From Sequoia sempervirens (taxonomy: Eukaryota; Streptophyta; Pinopsida; Cupressales; Cupressaceae), in NCBI GenBank assembly GCA_007258455.2, contig VDFB02296673.1, forward strand, positions 1-64,000: DNA of 64,000 bases, in the 5' to 3' direction. The notes beneath the pieces are model-generated. The model had not been told where the DNA came from and did no database searches. It worked only from the letters and a program-made list of their open reading frames with translations. Made by a program: the position numbers and the translations under genes. Of the stretch, positions 33,826 to 45,699 are shown in pieces; within the stretch, counting starts at the first letter, position 1; each line of letters opens with the position of its first letter.

Positions 33826-34236
33826 TCAAAATTGCAATTTTCATAAAAGGGCAATTTTGTTCTCATTTGCCTCTCTCTTGCTCTCTTGACGTCTTACACT
33901 CTTGGTCTATGTCAACTTGCTGTCAACTTAGGGTCATAGTCACTTACAGTCATAGTCATTTTAGTTCATTGTAGGGTCATTTTATTTTCTGCAAATCCTT
34001 CAACACTTGCATAGGGCTTAGTCTTTAGTCATAGTTGCTCACATAAATCTGAGGGCATTTTTATTTATCTGCAAGCTAGGAGGTGTAACAAAGGTTAATC
34101 ATGGAAGGTGGAGACTTAGGGTAACCTTATCCCTTTTGTCTTCACATCACTTCCTTTGTACTTTTTTATTTTCATAGGAATTTTATTGTTATTGTGCTAA
34201 CCCACTTAATAATTTTAGGATTTTTTCTTGATTATA
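33826..34236 (+). repeat. Second, partial LTR copy (B)
   Basis: 411 bp matching 33311-33721, the part of the LTR from just upstream of the TATA position to its 3' end. It ends ATTATA instead of ATTACA and is followed by a decayed primer site (TGGTGAACCTGAC from 34238). Confidence 0.9.
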
Positions 34237-34303
34237 TTGGTGAACCTGACATTGTTATTTCGGCTTTTCGTACGGTTTTTTGGTGTTTTCTGTTGTTTTG
34301 CAG

Positions 34304-34496
34304 GTACAGGTACAGATTGCCGCAAATTTTTTAAAAACAGTGTGATGCATCATATGCGTCGCGACGCACACGACAACCATAGAGCCGCAATCGACCTGTC
34401 GCAACGTAACTGATGTGTAGAACGACGCATCTATTATTCCTGAGCCGCATCCGAAACCCCGAAAGCTGCATTTGCAACACGCGCCACATTCGTCTG
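34304..34496 (+). repeat. Leader module 1 of element B
   Basis: 193 bp, preceded by TGTTGTTTTGCAG and followed by CTG|GTATAATA. It contains GACGCATCTA, GCCGCAATCG and GCCGCATCCG words. Same length as the C module at 49261-49453. Confidence 0.75.
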
Positions 34497-34680
34497 GTAT
34501 AATACTTTTTTCAGTTTGGGGGTTTTATTTTTGGGATTTTGGGTGATCTAATATGATGTCTTCCTGTATTTCCTGCTTATTCCTACATGTGGGACAAGAT
34601 TATATTTTCTGTCACTAATCCTTTTTGGTAGTGGCTTTCTGTTTTGGTAGGGTTTTTTGTTGTTTTCTGTTGTTTTGCAG

Positions 34681-34868
34681 GATAATGGTACGAATCGCCG
34701 CAAACATCACAATGCATCTGCTGACAGAAAGGACGCAACTGTTCTGACAAGCCGCAACTGCCAATCACAGATACACAACTGATATTCTGAGCCGCATTCG
34801 CAGAGCAGAACGACGCATCTAACAAACCGAGCCGCATCTGTCTGGTAATACCGCGCCGCATTTGCCTG
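34681..34868 (+). repeat. Leader module 2 of element B
   Basis: 188 bp between TGTTGTTTTGCAG and CTG|GTAAAATT. It contains alternating GACGCAACTG, GCCGCAACTG, GCCGCATTCG and GACGCATCTA words about 19-21 bp apart. The 184-bp stretch between modules 1 and 2 is a GT...AG intron-like interval. Confidence 0.75.
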
Positions 34869-35464
34869 GTAAAATTTTTCTGTCAGTTTTTAGATTTTAA
34901 TTGTCGAATTTTGGATTTTTCTATTCACTGGTTTTCTGGTTTTCCATATTTTTCTGTGTTTTTTATTCCTGCATGTTAACCAGATTAGAACTTTGGTGTT
35001 ACTAATAATTTCTTGTAGCGTGTGGCGATTCTTTTTCATGTGTCCAAGACCATTACATAAAAGACTACTAACTCAATGTTTGTAGATTCGCATGTCAAAG
35101 AAGGAGAAAACAAATAGTGTGTTTGTTTATTTCTAGATTAGCAAACTTTGAATTTGGTGCTGTTAAAAAGAATCATGTCTTTCATGCTTGAGTGTGCTTG
35201 TGGAGTGGTAGGTGAGTATGCTCTCACTTGGTGAAAACCTTGTGATCAGAAAACCAGACCCATTCTTTTTTTTTTTTGTTAATTTACCCTTCATGATTCG
35301 GTATATCGGAGTATCCTCTCCCCTTGTGCATTTGTGTGATCCTGGGTGTAAGAGAAACGGTTACCCACTCTAGAACTTGGGCCCTGCTTCCGGGTGGGAA
35401 AAAAGTACTCACCCTAGGACAACTCAGACCAATAGCACCCTGAACCCAAGGGACTTCCAGCTGG

Positions 35465-35501
35465 TATATAAAAGTGGATTCTTGGGGAAAGCCCAAGAAT
35501 C
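35465..35501 (+). other. Leader TATATAAAAG and 10-bp hairpin (B)
   Basis: TATATAAAAG (35465-35474), then GATTCTTGGG (35477-35486), loop GAAAG, CCCAAGAATC (35492-35501). Same arrangement as 24502-24538. Confidence 0.8.
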
Positions 35502-36034
35502 AAGCATGTGGTTCAAACGAGACAGATCCGAAAGGGGACTCTTGCCGCATGGATCATGCTCCACGAATGGAATGCCCGTATTAAAAACCTTTTGTCTTAG
35601 TGTCCAACAGTTCTATTGGCCGTTTATAGTGCGTGGCATGATCATGCCCGAAGATTACTCACTACTGATCCCCTTGAGTAGAGATAGCAATTCTTGGGAT
35701 GTCACTACTCAATGAATCCGAATTTGGTGTGCTCGAATGACGTTAATGAGCCATGGAGGGGAGCCAATGCCACCAAATTCTAAGCTATCCGCTCTCGAGA
35801 AGGAAAGGTGTTCATCACCAATCCGGGGTATAACTGGTGGGCTATATCAAGTATACAAACCCAAGGCCTAGTGGCCTTTTTAGGATTGTGCTTATCTCAT
35901 GTGTGTTTGGTTATCCCTTAAAATGCTATGTTTGTCAAGTGCATTCTGGTTTTGTCACAGTCCAAACAAAACAGTCATCAAACAGATCAAAAATTCCCAT
36001 CAACATACCACGAAAAACACTTTGAAACAAAACT

Positions 36035-36265
36035 GTCATATTTGTCGAACCGCAACTGACATTCTGAAATGCAACTACTCTGATAAACCACATCTGAAGC
36101 TTTAAACAACGCATCTGTAGGTGTCGCGACACATATGTTAACCCGAAAGCCGCATATGATAAACCGAGTCACATTTGATAGTCAGAAAGCCGCAAGTGAA
36201 AAACTGAACCGCAGTTGTTAAACCGCGACGCAATTGCCAAACTGAGATGCATCTGCCTGTCAAAA
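36035..36265 (+). repeat. Third GMCGCAWYTG word array of element B
   Basis: ACCGCAACTG, ACGCATCTG, GCCGCATATG, GCCGCAAGTG, ACCGCAGTTG, GACGCAATTG and ATGCATCTG occur at roughly 20-bp spacing just before the gag region. The equivalent array in C (50995-51210) is more decayed until about 51175, where the identical block begins. Confidence 0.7.
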
Positions 36266-36894
36266 TTTTAAACTGCACAATTGAAACCAGAGACCTCCAA
36301 ACTGTCAACCATCTATCAAACTCTGTCATCAGAAGGATTCTGCCAGCAACCCAATTTGAAATTGCTCAAATTTTTGTCCCTTAACTTGCATTGATCACCT
36401 TAGGTTTCATACCTCACCCCATTTAGTATCATACATTCAACATTACGTTGTTCCTAGGCTCATATCTTGCATACTTAGGAGTAGGCAAATCTTAAGCACC
36501 CCTTGGCAAAATCATTGTTTTCAAAATTAGACCCTTTTGGACCAAGTTATCAAACATCCTTTTAGTCATTGTCCTCTTTTGTGAGATTTCTTCCAACTCA
36601 AAAGTCTAGTTAGGAAGACTCATTAGTCATCTTGCCAACTTGTCATTAACAACAAAGTCCTTTAGTAGTCCAAATCAAAAACAAAGTTCAAGCTTAGAAG
36701 TGCTTAGATAGCCTCATCTTACATTGCATCCACATTGCATACCTTATTCACAAAAATCCAAAAAAAATAGTGGTCATTTTAGTCGTCAGTTTGAACCTTA
36801 GATTTCACCTAGTGTCATACTTGCATTTAGTGGACATCCCCTTTGAGCAATCTCATTTATGGTCGAAACCTGACTTCAAAATCAAAAAAGACAA

Positions 36895-39800
36895 ATGGAA
36901 AACTTTAGGCAAGATCCCAACAGTCCTCCACAGGACTCAAACTGGACCGTGAATGATCCCTTTACCAATCTAAACAATCAACCTCCAGTGACAACACAAT
37001 CCTTACCTAACAACTCATTCGAACACTACATGCAAAGAGATGAAAATGGTCAACTACTTCAAGAACACATAGAAGCATTGACACAAGACCCAGAGGCCTA
37101 TCAGTTGGCTGAAATAATAGCACGTCACGACAGGGACATACTCGTAGCTATGCTCTTGAGTGAAGGAGCTAGGTTACCACCAGGATTTTACATTAACTCG
37201 CTACATGATCCTAATGCCAACAATGTTCACAACATCTCACACAGTGGTCAAGTCCTAAACACTACAAGCAACATCCCTTTTGACACCACAACGACCCTGC
37301 ATACCACATCCAACATCCCAAACATCTCCAATACAATAAATGCTATGTCTCTTGGGGGATCACAATCATCCACAACATCCACAACACTACCCCAATTAAA
37401 TACAACCACTCTTGGTTCCTTGACATCATCGGAAAATTATTCCAATCCTCCTGTTATCACAACAAGAAATACCATGAGGGCATCATCAAGTCATCACAAC
37501 TCCCCCTTGACAACTACATCTACTACCATGAACACAACTTCAACAAAAGCATTCAGTAGTAGTTCACAACATCCTTTGGGAGGAGCCACAGGATGTATCT
37601 TTATACAAGGACAACAACAAAACGTTAACACAACACAGTCAAACGTCACTACCTCCCAAGGTACAAATACCAATGCTCCCCTTGTGCAAAATCAGTAATT
37701 CACACAAAGTGGCCAAATAACTCAACCCATGACATCGTTAATACATCATAACATTCATGGTCACAACATCCCCCAAATAATGACACGCATAGCTGGGGGA
37801 CACATTCCAACATACTCATCCAACATTCACACTCATCAACATGCACCTAACCACAACTTCCAATACCAACAACACACATCATACATACCACAACAACCCG
37901 TACCGCCACTATACACCTATACTCACATAGGAACACATGGTGTATCAGGCAATCCAATGTATGGAAATGTAAATGACCCCACCATAGATGAACTCAAAGC
38001 AACAGTGCGGGATATGGAGAAGAAAATGCAAAACATGCTCATTACAGGCGGGAAATCCGAAATATCATATGACTTGGACGTATACCCATTCGACACAAAC
38101 TTACGTATGCCCGCATTTCCACCAGGATATGTGTCACCCAACTTCACTAAATATAAAGGCAAGACAAATCCCATTGAACATCTTCGCGAATTCGCAACTA
38201 ACTGTATGGATATCTCCTACGAACCCACATACTTGATGAGACTTTTCTCCAAAAGTTTGGCGGGTCAAGCCCTTGAATGGTTTTCAATGCAAAAAGATAT
38301 CCAAACATGGGATGAGCTCAAAAGAAGGTTCATAAAAAATTACGCATACAACATTGACATGGACACCTCTATCACTAGCTTGTGCAATCTCACACAAGAA
38401 GAGTCGGGTGAGACATTTATCCCGTTCTTCCAAAAATGGAGAAGCCTCGCTAGTCGATGTCACATTGACATTCCTGAAAGGGAAAAGGTTGACATGTTTG
38501 TCCAAACACTTCTAGGGCCCCTCAAATTCGCATTGCAAATACATTGTTGCACAACCTTTACATAATTAGTGGAAAAGGGGGTCCAAATTGAGAAAGCCCT
38601 TATCGCAAAGGGAGAACTAAGGTACGGTTCCAAAAACACAAACACCAACCCACCCGCTGACAAAAACAAATATTGGGTCAAGAATAAACATGTTACAAAC
38701 GATGGTGTTGTAGACGCCAAGACTGCAAGTCCCATATTGGCTCTGAAAGGGGTACAACAACAAAATAGACCAACAACGACATTAACACCTCCCCCCAATA
38801 CTCCTTCAAATAGTCAAAATGGTCAAAACCGTCAAGGACAATATCATCAACAAAGACAATTCCCTAGGGGTTGCACATACACCAATTTAGGTGAACCCAT
38901 TGCAGACGTCCTCAAGAAATGCATCCAACATGGGGTCATCACACTTCCAGAAATAAAACCTTATGACCCCGGACAATTCAAACCAGCACGGTGGGATGAC
39001 AACGCAATTTGCGAATACCATCAGGTCAAAGGGCATACAACCTCCAACTGTAGACAACTGAAAAATGTAATCCAGGACCTTATTGAAAATCGCACCATCG
39101 AAGTAGGTGGATCGCAATTCAATTCCAACTCGGATCATACCATCCACAAGAATCCACTGCAGGATCATGGTCCCCATAATGCTTCCACTTCAGGTTCACA
39201 GAACCACGCTAACTTCACCCGAGTCAAGTACGATTACTCTAGTGGACCAACAATAAATAATGTCAGAACGGACGATGAGTACATCAACACCATCACGATC
39301 AAGAGAGCACCACAGTGCAATACTACTATGCGAAGTGGCAAGGTCACTATAGCTGGTCCATCTCCCCCTAGACAAGCCAAGATTATTGTAGGAGGCCCAT
39401 CTACTAAGCAATCACAACCAGCTCCATCAGCTAAACAACCAAAACCTGTCTCAACCCCACAACAGTGGAAACTGAAAAGTCAGTTCAATCTCATTGACCA
39501 ACTAGGAAAGACTCCTGCGCAAATATCTATCCTTGAGCTGCTTCGTATTTCTCCCACACACAAAGAAATCCTGGATAAAACTCTCTTAAAGTCGTCGGTC
39601 CCGAAGGACATTGATGTCAATCAGTTTGAAACTATGGTGGGATATCTCACCACGCCGCACCATGTCACCTTCTCAGATCAGGATTACTCATCATCAAAAA
39701 CCAACCACAATGATGTGTTACACATAGAAGTTTTTGTCCACAAGCACAAGGTTAGACGAGTTTTAATAGATGGCGGAGCGGGGTTGAATATATGCTCCCT

Positions 39801-39986
39801 TAAACTGGTTAAGGCTCTTGGATTATCTGATGCATGCGTAGACCCAACAAAAAGCATAGTGATCAAAGCATATGATGACGAGGAACGCTCTTTGCGAGGT
39901 GTTATCTCTCTCCCTATCAGAGTGGGACCACTCATTGTCGACACAACTTGCCAGGTCCTGGATTTGGAACTACCATATAACATTTT
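36895..39986 (+). pseudogene. Gag-protease region of element B
   Basis: An ATG at 36895 (MENFRQDPNSPPQ) opens a frame that stops with TAA at 37696-37698, continues in the same frame from 37729 and stops again with TAA at 38563-38565. The frame from 38569 then carries a zinc knuckle (CEYHQVKGHTTSNC, a Cx2Hx4Hx4C variant) and an aspartic protease motif (LIDGGAGLN) up to the gap. The retrotransposon Gag domain lies in the second part (PTYLMRLFSKSLAGQALEWF). Every base and both stops are shared with C, so this copy gives no independent information on function. Confidence 0.9.
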
Positions 39987-40086
39987 NNNNNNNNNNNNNN
40001 NNNNNNNNNNNNNNNNNNNNNNNNNNNNNNNNNNNNNNNNNNNNNNNNNNNNNNNNNNNNNNNNNNNNNNNNNNNNNNNNNNNNNN
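39987..40086. other. Assembly gap (100 N)
   Basis: Exactly 100 N, the usual placeholder for a gap of unknown size. Element B (plus) and element D (minus) run into it from opposite sides, each missing its 3' half, so the real gap may be many kilobases. Confidence 0.99.
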
Positions 40087-41230
40087 AGATCTTGTCTAAA
40101 ATTTCTAGATGTCCCTTCCTAGTGAATGAATTTACCAGTAAATTATTTACATAGTCTTCCATCAAAGTGTGCATCATGTCATGGAAGATGGTAGTCATTG
40201 CTCTCTGATATGTGGCTCCAACATTTTTCAACCCAAAAAGCATTACATTCCAGCATAAAGTGCCCCAAGTGCATGTGAAGGTTGTTTTGTCTTGATCTTC
40301 AGGTGCTATCTTTATCTGATTATACCTTGAAAATCCATCCATAAGTGATAACATTTTGTGCCCAACAGTCAAGTCTACAATGATGTCGATGTTAGGTAGA
40401 GGAAAATCATTTTTTGGGCAAGCTTTGTTAAGATCCCTGAAGTCTGTGCATATCCTGATGCTTTTTTTCTAGTTTTGAGACTGGCACAATATTTGATATC
40501 CACTTGGCATAGTCAATAGGTCTGATAAATCCCACGTCCAGTAGCTTCTTTAATTCGACTTTTACCAATAGGGCGATATGAGGGTGCATTTTTCTCAACT
40601 TTTGCTTTATTGGTTTTACACTAGGTGGTAGTGATAAATGATGCATGATGAGTTTTGGATCTATGCTTGGCATGTCAACATAAGACCAAGCAAAGTTGAT
40701 AGGCCTCTCTTCAAAGAATTTAGTGAAATTGGGTTTTTCCTCCTCTGTCATAGACGCCGCTAGATGCAGGGTCTTCATTGTTTCATTTGTGCCAACATTG
40801 ATAGACTGTGTAGGGTCAATTAGCACTGACGATCTCCCCTGATAGTGCTCAGGGACAGTGTCAAATCTTCCATCTCTCGGTGCCTTGGAGAGGTTTTCAC
40901 CTTGAGATACACTCTTTGTTTTTACTTTTTATGGATCTAATAGTGCCATTAAATGGTTTTCACCATTAAATTTTATTTTGATATTCATTTTGCAGCTGGA
41001 AGATTTGGCACTCCCCTTGTCTGCAGTTCCGTTATGAGGTTCGATGATGGAACATGTTTCAGGGCTATTAGAATAGAGGAAGTTAACGATGGCATCATCA
41101 TTTGAAAAGGTGGGTAGATCAAACAGCTCAGATTGGTCCCAGTCAATCAAGTTGGGGTGTACTAATGGCATGGAATCGTCAGATTGGTTGAGGTCAGAAG
41201 GGGTAAGCATCATGATGGCAATGTCGACAG
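40087..41230 (-). pseudogene. Reverse transcriptase region of element D
   Basis: The minus strand reads NFTKFFEERPINFAWSYVDM, KQKLRKMHPHIALLVK, LLDVGFIRPIDYAKWISN, then MLSLMDGFSRYNQIKIAPED, WNVMLFGLKNVGATYQRAM and MEDYVNNLLV, matching the RT of C in order. The catalytic YxDD is YVNN (40142-40153), a change of both Asp codons to Asn that should abolish polymerase activity. At least one frame change occurs around 40430-40470. The thumb/connection is cut by the gap. Confidence 0.9.
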
Positions 41231-43400
41231 AATGTCCAATGGAAATATCGAGGTCTAAGTTGTTACTCTCTTCCGAAGTATCTATCTCGCTAGAAAAATG
41301 ATCATCTTCACTTGAGTCATCAATATTATGTGATCCAATTTAAAGTGGTCGATAACTCAAGCTCTTTCCCTCCATATGTGTTGGTGTATACTTTTGTACC
41401 ACATCAATATCATTATCGTGACATGACTCTTCAGAGAGGGAATCCCATTCATATTCATTGGAGTCTGTTTCAGAACTATTTCTCAATTGAAGGATTCTCT
41501 TGACAACTTGTTGTCTGGTTTCTTCTTTTGCTTCTTCCCTGTACCCTAGTCCTTTCTTGTCCTTAGAATTCATTGTGATGGGTTGTATCGGTTCTATGAT
41601 GCCATCTTTTCTTTTACTAATAGGACCTTTTGCCTCATATCCCATCTTTTATAGGATTGTCTTACCTTTTCCATACTACTTTGTTAGTACATTTGAAGTG
41701 GATGGTTGTCATTACTCTTCTTCCTTTTACAACCAATTCAAAACCTCCTTGTATTCTAATTTTTCCACTAAGGTGCCTGCTCTTACAAATTTCCATCAAA
41801 GAGTGTGGTCGATTGTGATGATTGTTGTCTTGATGTTGATGGTTGTCCATATGACTTAGGAGAAGATGAGAGTTGTGATAAACACAAGGATTGCTCAAAT
41901 GAGTATTCCCCCATGCCTTTATCTTTCAATTGGATCTTTTCAACCTATTTTGATAAGGCATTGAGTTGACTTTCGTGATTCGATGGAGTAGACCCACTGA
42001 TACCTTTATCTTTTGATTGTTCCTTTTTCTCCACCTACTTTGACAAGGCATTTAGTTGTTTTTCACTATTGGATGAACCAAGAGTTGTAGCTTCCCTACT
42101 GTGTGGCACAAAAGTGTCTTAAGTTGTTCTGAGTGTGTTGCAATATTGGGGGTTGTTGGAATCAGCAGCAATAGTGATCTCTTGTCCGTTAAAAGGAAAT
42201 TTCAAACACTGGTGATATGTAGATGGTACAGTTTGCATCTCATGGATCCACAAACATCCCAAGAGTATGTTGTATGTTAATTATTTGTCCAACAGTTGGC
42301 ATACTATATCTTTGACAATTGATCCTACTTGAATTGGTAGGATAATTAATCCCTGGGAGGATCTTTCTTCATCATCATATGCTTTTATTGTGATTTTCCT
42401 TCTAGGATCGATATCATTTTCAAAATATCCGAGTGCACAAACAAGTTTTAGAGTGCATATATTTAAGCCATCTCCTCCATCTATTAGAACACGTTTAAAG
42501 CGGTGTTTATGGATTAAAACCTCAATGTGGAGAGCAGCATTGTGTGGATGGGTGATGGATACATCATAATGTTCAGAAAATGATAGGTAGTGCAGTGTAG
42601 TCAAATGTCCCACCATAGTCTGAAATTGGAAAACTTCCAGATTGTTCGATACCGTGGTGGCAACTAGAGCTTGTTTTAAGATTTCCTTGTGAGCAGGTGA
42701 AATATTGAGAAGCTCTAATATGCATATTTGAGTGGGTATCTTTTGCAACTGGTCAATGATGTTATATTGAGTTGCAGGGACAACAGTAGTTGCTTTGGAC
42801 GTGGAAGGGGTAGCTCCTTTCAATGTTACCTTGTCTTGTCCTCTTGTGATTGCATTAATTGGTGAATTGTCTTGTTTTTTATTTATTTTAGTGACATTGA
42901 TTTGGTTGTCATTTGCAGCAATGTTGGTGATCAAATTTATTGGCACAAGGTCGTTGATTTGATGTGGGGAAGTTTTGTGATGATTTTTCAGTTGTAGCAA
43001 TGTTTCTTTGGTTCTTGATTTTAATGTTTTTGGTTTGATGTTCAACCACCTCAACACAATGAATGGTAGTGTCATAAATATATTTTATGTTTTTTCCCTT
43101 GGTATTTGCTAACGAGGACTCCCCCTTTTCATAGTTGGGTAGAGGGTTCTTGAACGCTCCATGATCATTGTTTGTTTGGAGTCCTACAAATATTGTCTTG
43201 TTGTCAATCAAGTCTTGTATCAAGTGCTTCAATTGCATGCAGTCGTTGGTTTTATGTCCTTTGTTTCGATGAAAGTCACAAAAATGTGCATCATTCCACC
43301 ATGGAGGCTTAACTTGTGGCTCCCAATTTCTTGCCTCTGTTAATGTTATGACTTTAGCTTCAAGAAGTTCCTTTAATGTTGATTTTGATGATTGTCCCAA
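41231..43400 (-). pseudogene. Zinc knuckle, protease and G-patch region of element D
   Basis: From 43400 down: WWNDAHFCDFHRNKGHKTND and the closing Cys (Cx2Hx4Hx4C), a frame change between 43075 and 42909, then QYNIIDQLQKIPTQICILEL and the protease motif LIDGGDGLN. In C the protease site reads DGGAG; here it is DGGDG, a further lesion. A TAA stops the frame at 42281. A G-patch-like segment (GIIEPIQPI and KKGLGY) lies at about 41530-41645 in another frame. Confidence 0.85.
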
Positions 43401-43616
43401 AGGTGTGAACCTTCTTCAATTGGAGGATGTGTGATATGATGGTGTTCTTGATCCAACATTACCTTAATTGTTGCTTTGGTTGAAATTTTGGTTGTTGTTT
43501 TGGTTGTTGGGTGGATTTTTGTTCTGATTAGTTTTGGTGGCAACCGCTTTTAAGTTGAATACAAATTTTGCATTTTGGTTTTCAACTACACCATCATTGT
43601 TACCCATGTTCTTGTT

Positions 43617-44591
43617 TCATTGCCAAAACTTTTGTTTGTCACCGCTATTGTAGTTGTTAGAGGAGTTTGATGTGTTTTTATCATTGTAAAGTTTTATGAC
43701 TCCTCTTTTGACGAAAGCTTCTTCGATTTTAATCCCATTTTCAATCAATTTTTTGAATGTGTGTGGACATTGCAATTCAAACCTATAGCTCATCTCGTTA
43801 TTTAGGTTATCAATAAATATTTCCATCTTTTCTTTTTCAGGTACGGGACAAGAATATATGGGACGAGAATATCTTGTGAATAACCTTCTCCATTTTTGCA
43901 AAAACACAAGGAAGGATTCACCCTTTTTATGTTTCAAGTTGCAAACGCCCTTCATTGTTATGTCATGTTGAATGTTATAAGAATATTGGGTGATGATTTT
44001 GTTTACCAATTCTTCAAAGGTTTTGATTGGTGGTGCGAGTTTGAAAAACCATTCAAGGCATTGTCCACCTAGACTTCTTGGGAACAACCTCATCAAATAA
44101 GTTTCTTCACGAGCAAATTCAAGAATCATGGTTCTAAATTCCCTCACATGATCAATCGGATCCATTTTCCCATTGTATTTGTCATACTTTGGGAATTTGC
44201 AATGTTTGGGAAAAGGGATTATATGGATATCTTGATTAAAAGGATATGGACAAATGTCTTGGATCAAGTATCGTTTTGAGGTTCCCCTTTGCATGTCAAG
44301 AATTTGTTGTTGAAGGTTTTTCATTTGATGAGTTAGGGAAACCACTTGTTTTGTTTCTTTTTCAGGTTGTTTGGGAGGTGCTTTCAATCAATTAACATCA
44401 AAATCCTCAAGCAATTTGACACCTTGTTTAGCTAGCATAAGGAGGTGTTTTTCCCCATTTCTTTCAAAAATCTTTTCTAAGCAATTGTGGAAATTAGGAT
44501 CTTGTTCAGTGTGTTGGATATCTTCCTCGGTTATTTCTTCCCCTTCATTGTTGTGGATTCCATAGAAAGGATTCTCTTCAACTTCTGCCAT
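43617..44591 (-). pseudogene. Gag of element D
   Basis: An ATG at 44591 opens MAEVEENPFYGIHNNEGEE. A TGA at 44390-44388 interrupts the frame, which continues to a TGA at 43619-43617. The retrotransposon Gag domain reads PIDHVREFRTM, TYLMRLFPRSLGGQCLEWFF and GESFLVFLQKWRRLFTRYS, parallel to C. The N-terminal part differs from C completely, being acidic rather than Thr/Asn-rich. Confidence 0.88.
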
Positions 44592-45112
44592 GGTGATTTG
44601 TGTTTCATTGTTTTGAGTTTCGGTGTTTTGGGTTTCGATGCTTTGAGTTCCAATGTTTTGTGTTTCGGTTTTTTGGGTTTCCAGTTCTTTTTCCTTAAGT
44701 TTATGCTTTTATAACCTTGTTTGGACGGGCATAAAAGTGTTATGCTTTGACTAAACTTTGATCTTTGTTTGGAATAGTGCCAAGGATTACAACTAAGTCT
44801 AATAGAATGACAAATTCTATTGATGAGACTAAGTTGGATTTGATTATATAGCTTCATTTTGTGATGAAAGGATGACAAATCCTAATGATGAAACTAGGCT
44901 TAACAATCAAAGACGTGATAAGTTTGATGATTTAGGCACTTTAAGATGTTTAGATCTAGTTTTAGATTGGAGAATTCCACTTGTAGAGGCCAGTTTTAAC
45001 AAGTTTAGACTCTATGGTATATGAGGAATGATTCTAGATTGAAAAAGATTCTGAATTTTGGTTCAAACTGCGAAACAGGGGATAAATTTAACTCTCAGTT
45101 TTGCATTTAGTG

Positions 45113-45405
45113 GATGCACTAAAACAAACCCAGATGCGCTAAAAGATTTGACAAATGTGCTAAAATAGAGGATGGATGCACCAGAAAATTGCACAGATGC
45201 GCTATAAGATTGCCTGGATGTGCTAAAATATGCAATGGATGCACTATAACAAAGAGTGAATGTGTTGGAAGATTGCACAAATGTGCTAAAACAGATGATG
45301 GATGCACCGTAAAATTACACAGATGTGCTATAAGATTGATTGCGTGCGCTAAAATAGAGGGTCTATGCACTAAAAGACTACACAGATGCACTATAAAACT
45401 AACTG
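45113..45405 (-). repeat. 21-nt-period array 1 of element D (about 14 units)
   Basis: On the plus strand, units begin with GATGCGCTAAAA-like words and have 9-10 variable bases after them. From 45133, thirteen consecutive units are exactly 21 nt long; the unit before them is 20 nt. The array lies between the conserved leader block and gag. Because 21 is a multiple of three, long frames run through it, but none resembles a known protein. Confidence 0.9.
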
Positions 45406-45699
45406 GAACATAGGACAAATGTGCTATTCTAGAATATTTCAATGTTTTTGGCAGTCTGCCTTGTTTTTAATCCGTGAATCTAAATGTTACCAAGGTGTAA
45501 TTTTTTGAACAATGGATTTTTCTTAGTTCCTAGCTTGTAAGTTGCAAGAATCAAGTGTTCAAATGGATGATTTTTTAATCAATGCTTTCACTCCCATTGT
45601 GTGATGTTTTGCTTGAAATTTGTTTGAAAACACATTGGTAAAACACATCAAACATGTACAACCTAGGGCTGTGTAGGACAATATTTACTGGATTCCCAC

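Larger units (their letters stand above)
32477..39986 (+). mobile_element. Element B: Tat-like Ty3/gypsy element, 5' part
   Basis: LTR, abnormal primer region, second partial LTR, leader with two modules, conserved leader block, gag and protease, all in the plus orientation. The sequence ends at the N gap. From about 36230 to 39986 it is identical to 51175-54931 of element C, whereas upstream leader and LTR sequences differ clearly. Confidence 0.85.

Noticed and set aside
41662..41898. Short frames between the D protease and RT
   Set aside because: They lie in the decayed linker region of element D, and no domain is visible beyond the G-patch-like segment.
45119..45442. Coding sequence for a heptad-repeat protein (minus strand)
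   Set aside because: A 21-nt period keeps any open frame open, two frames are open together, and no motif is recognised. Left as repeat unless selection on a frame is shown.
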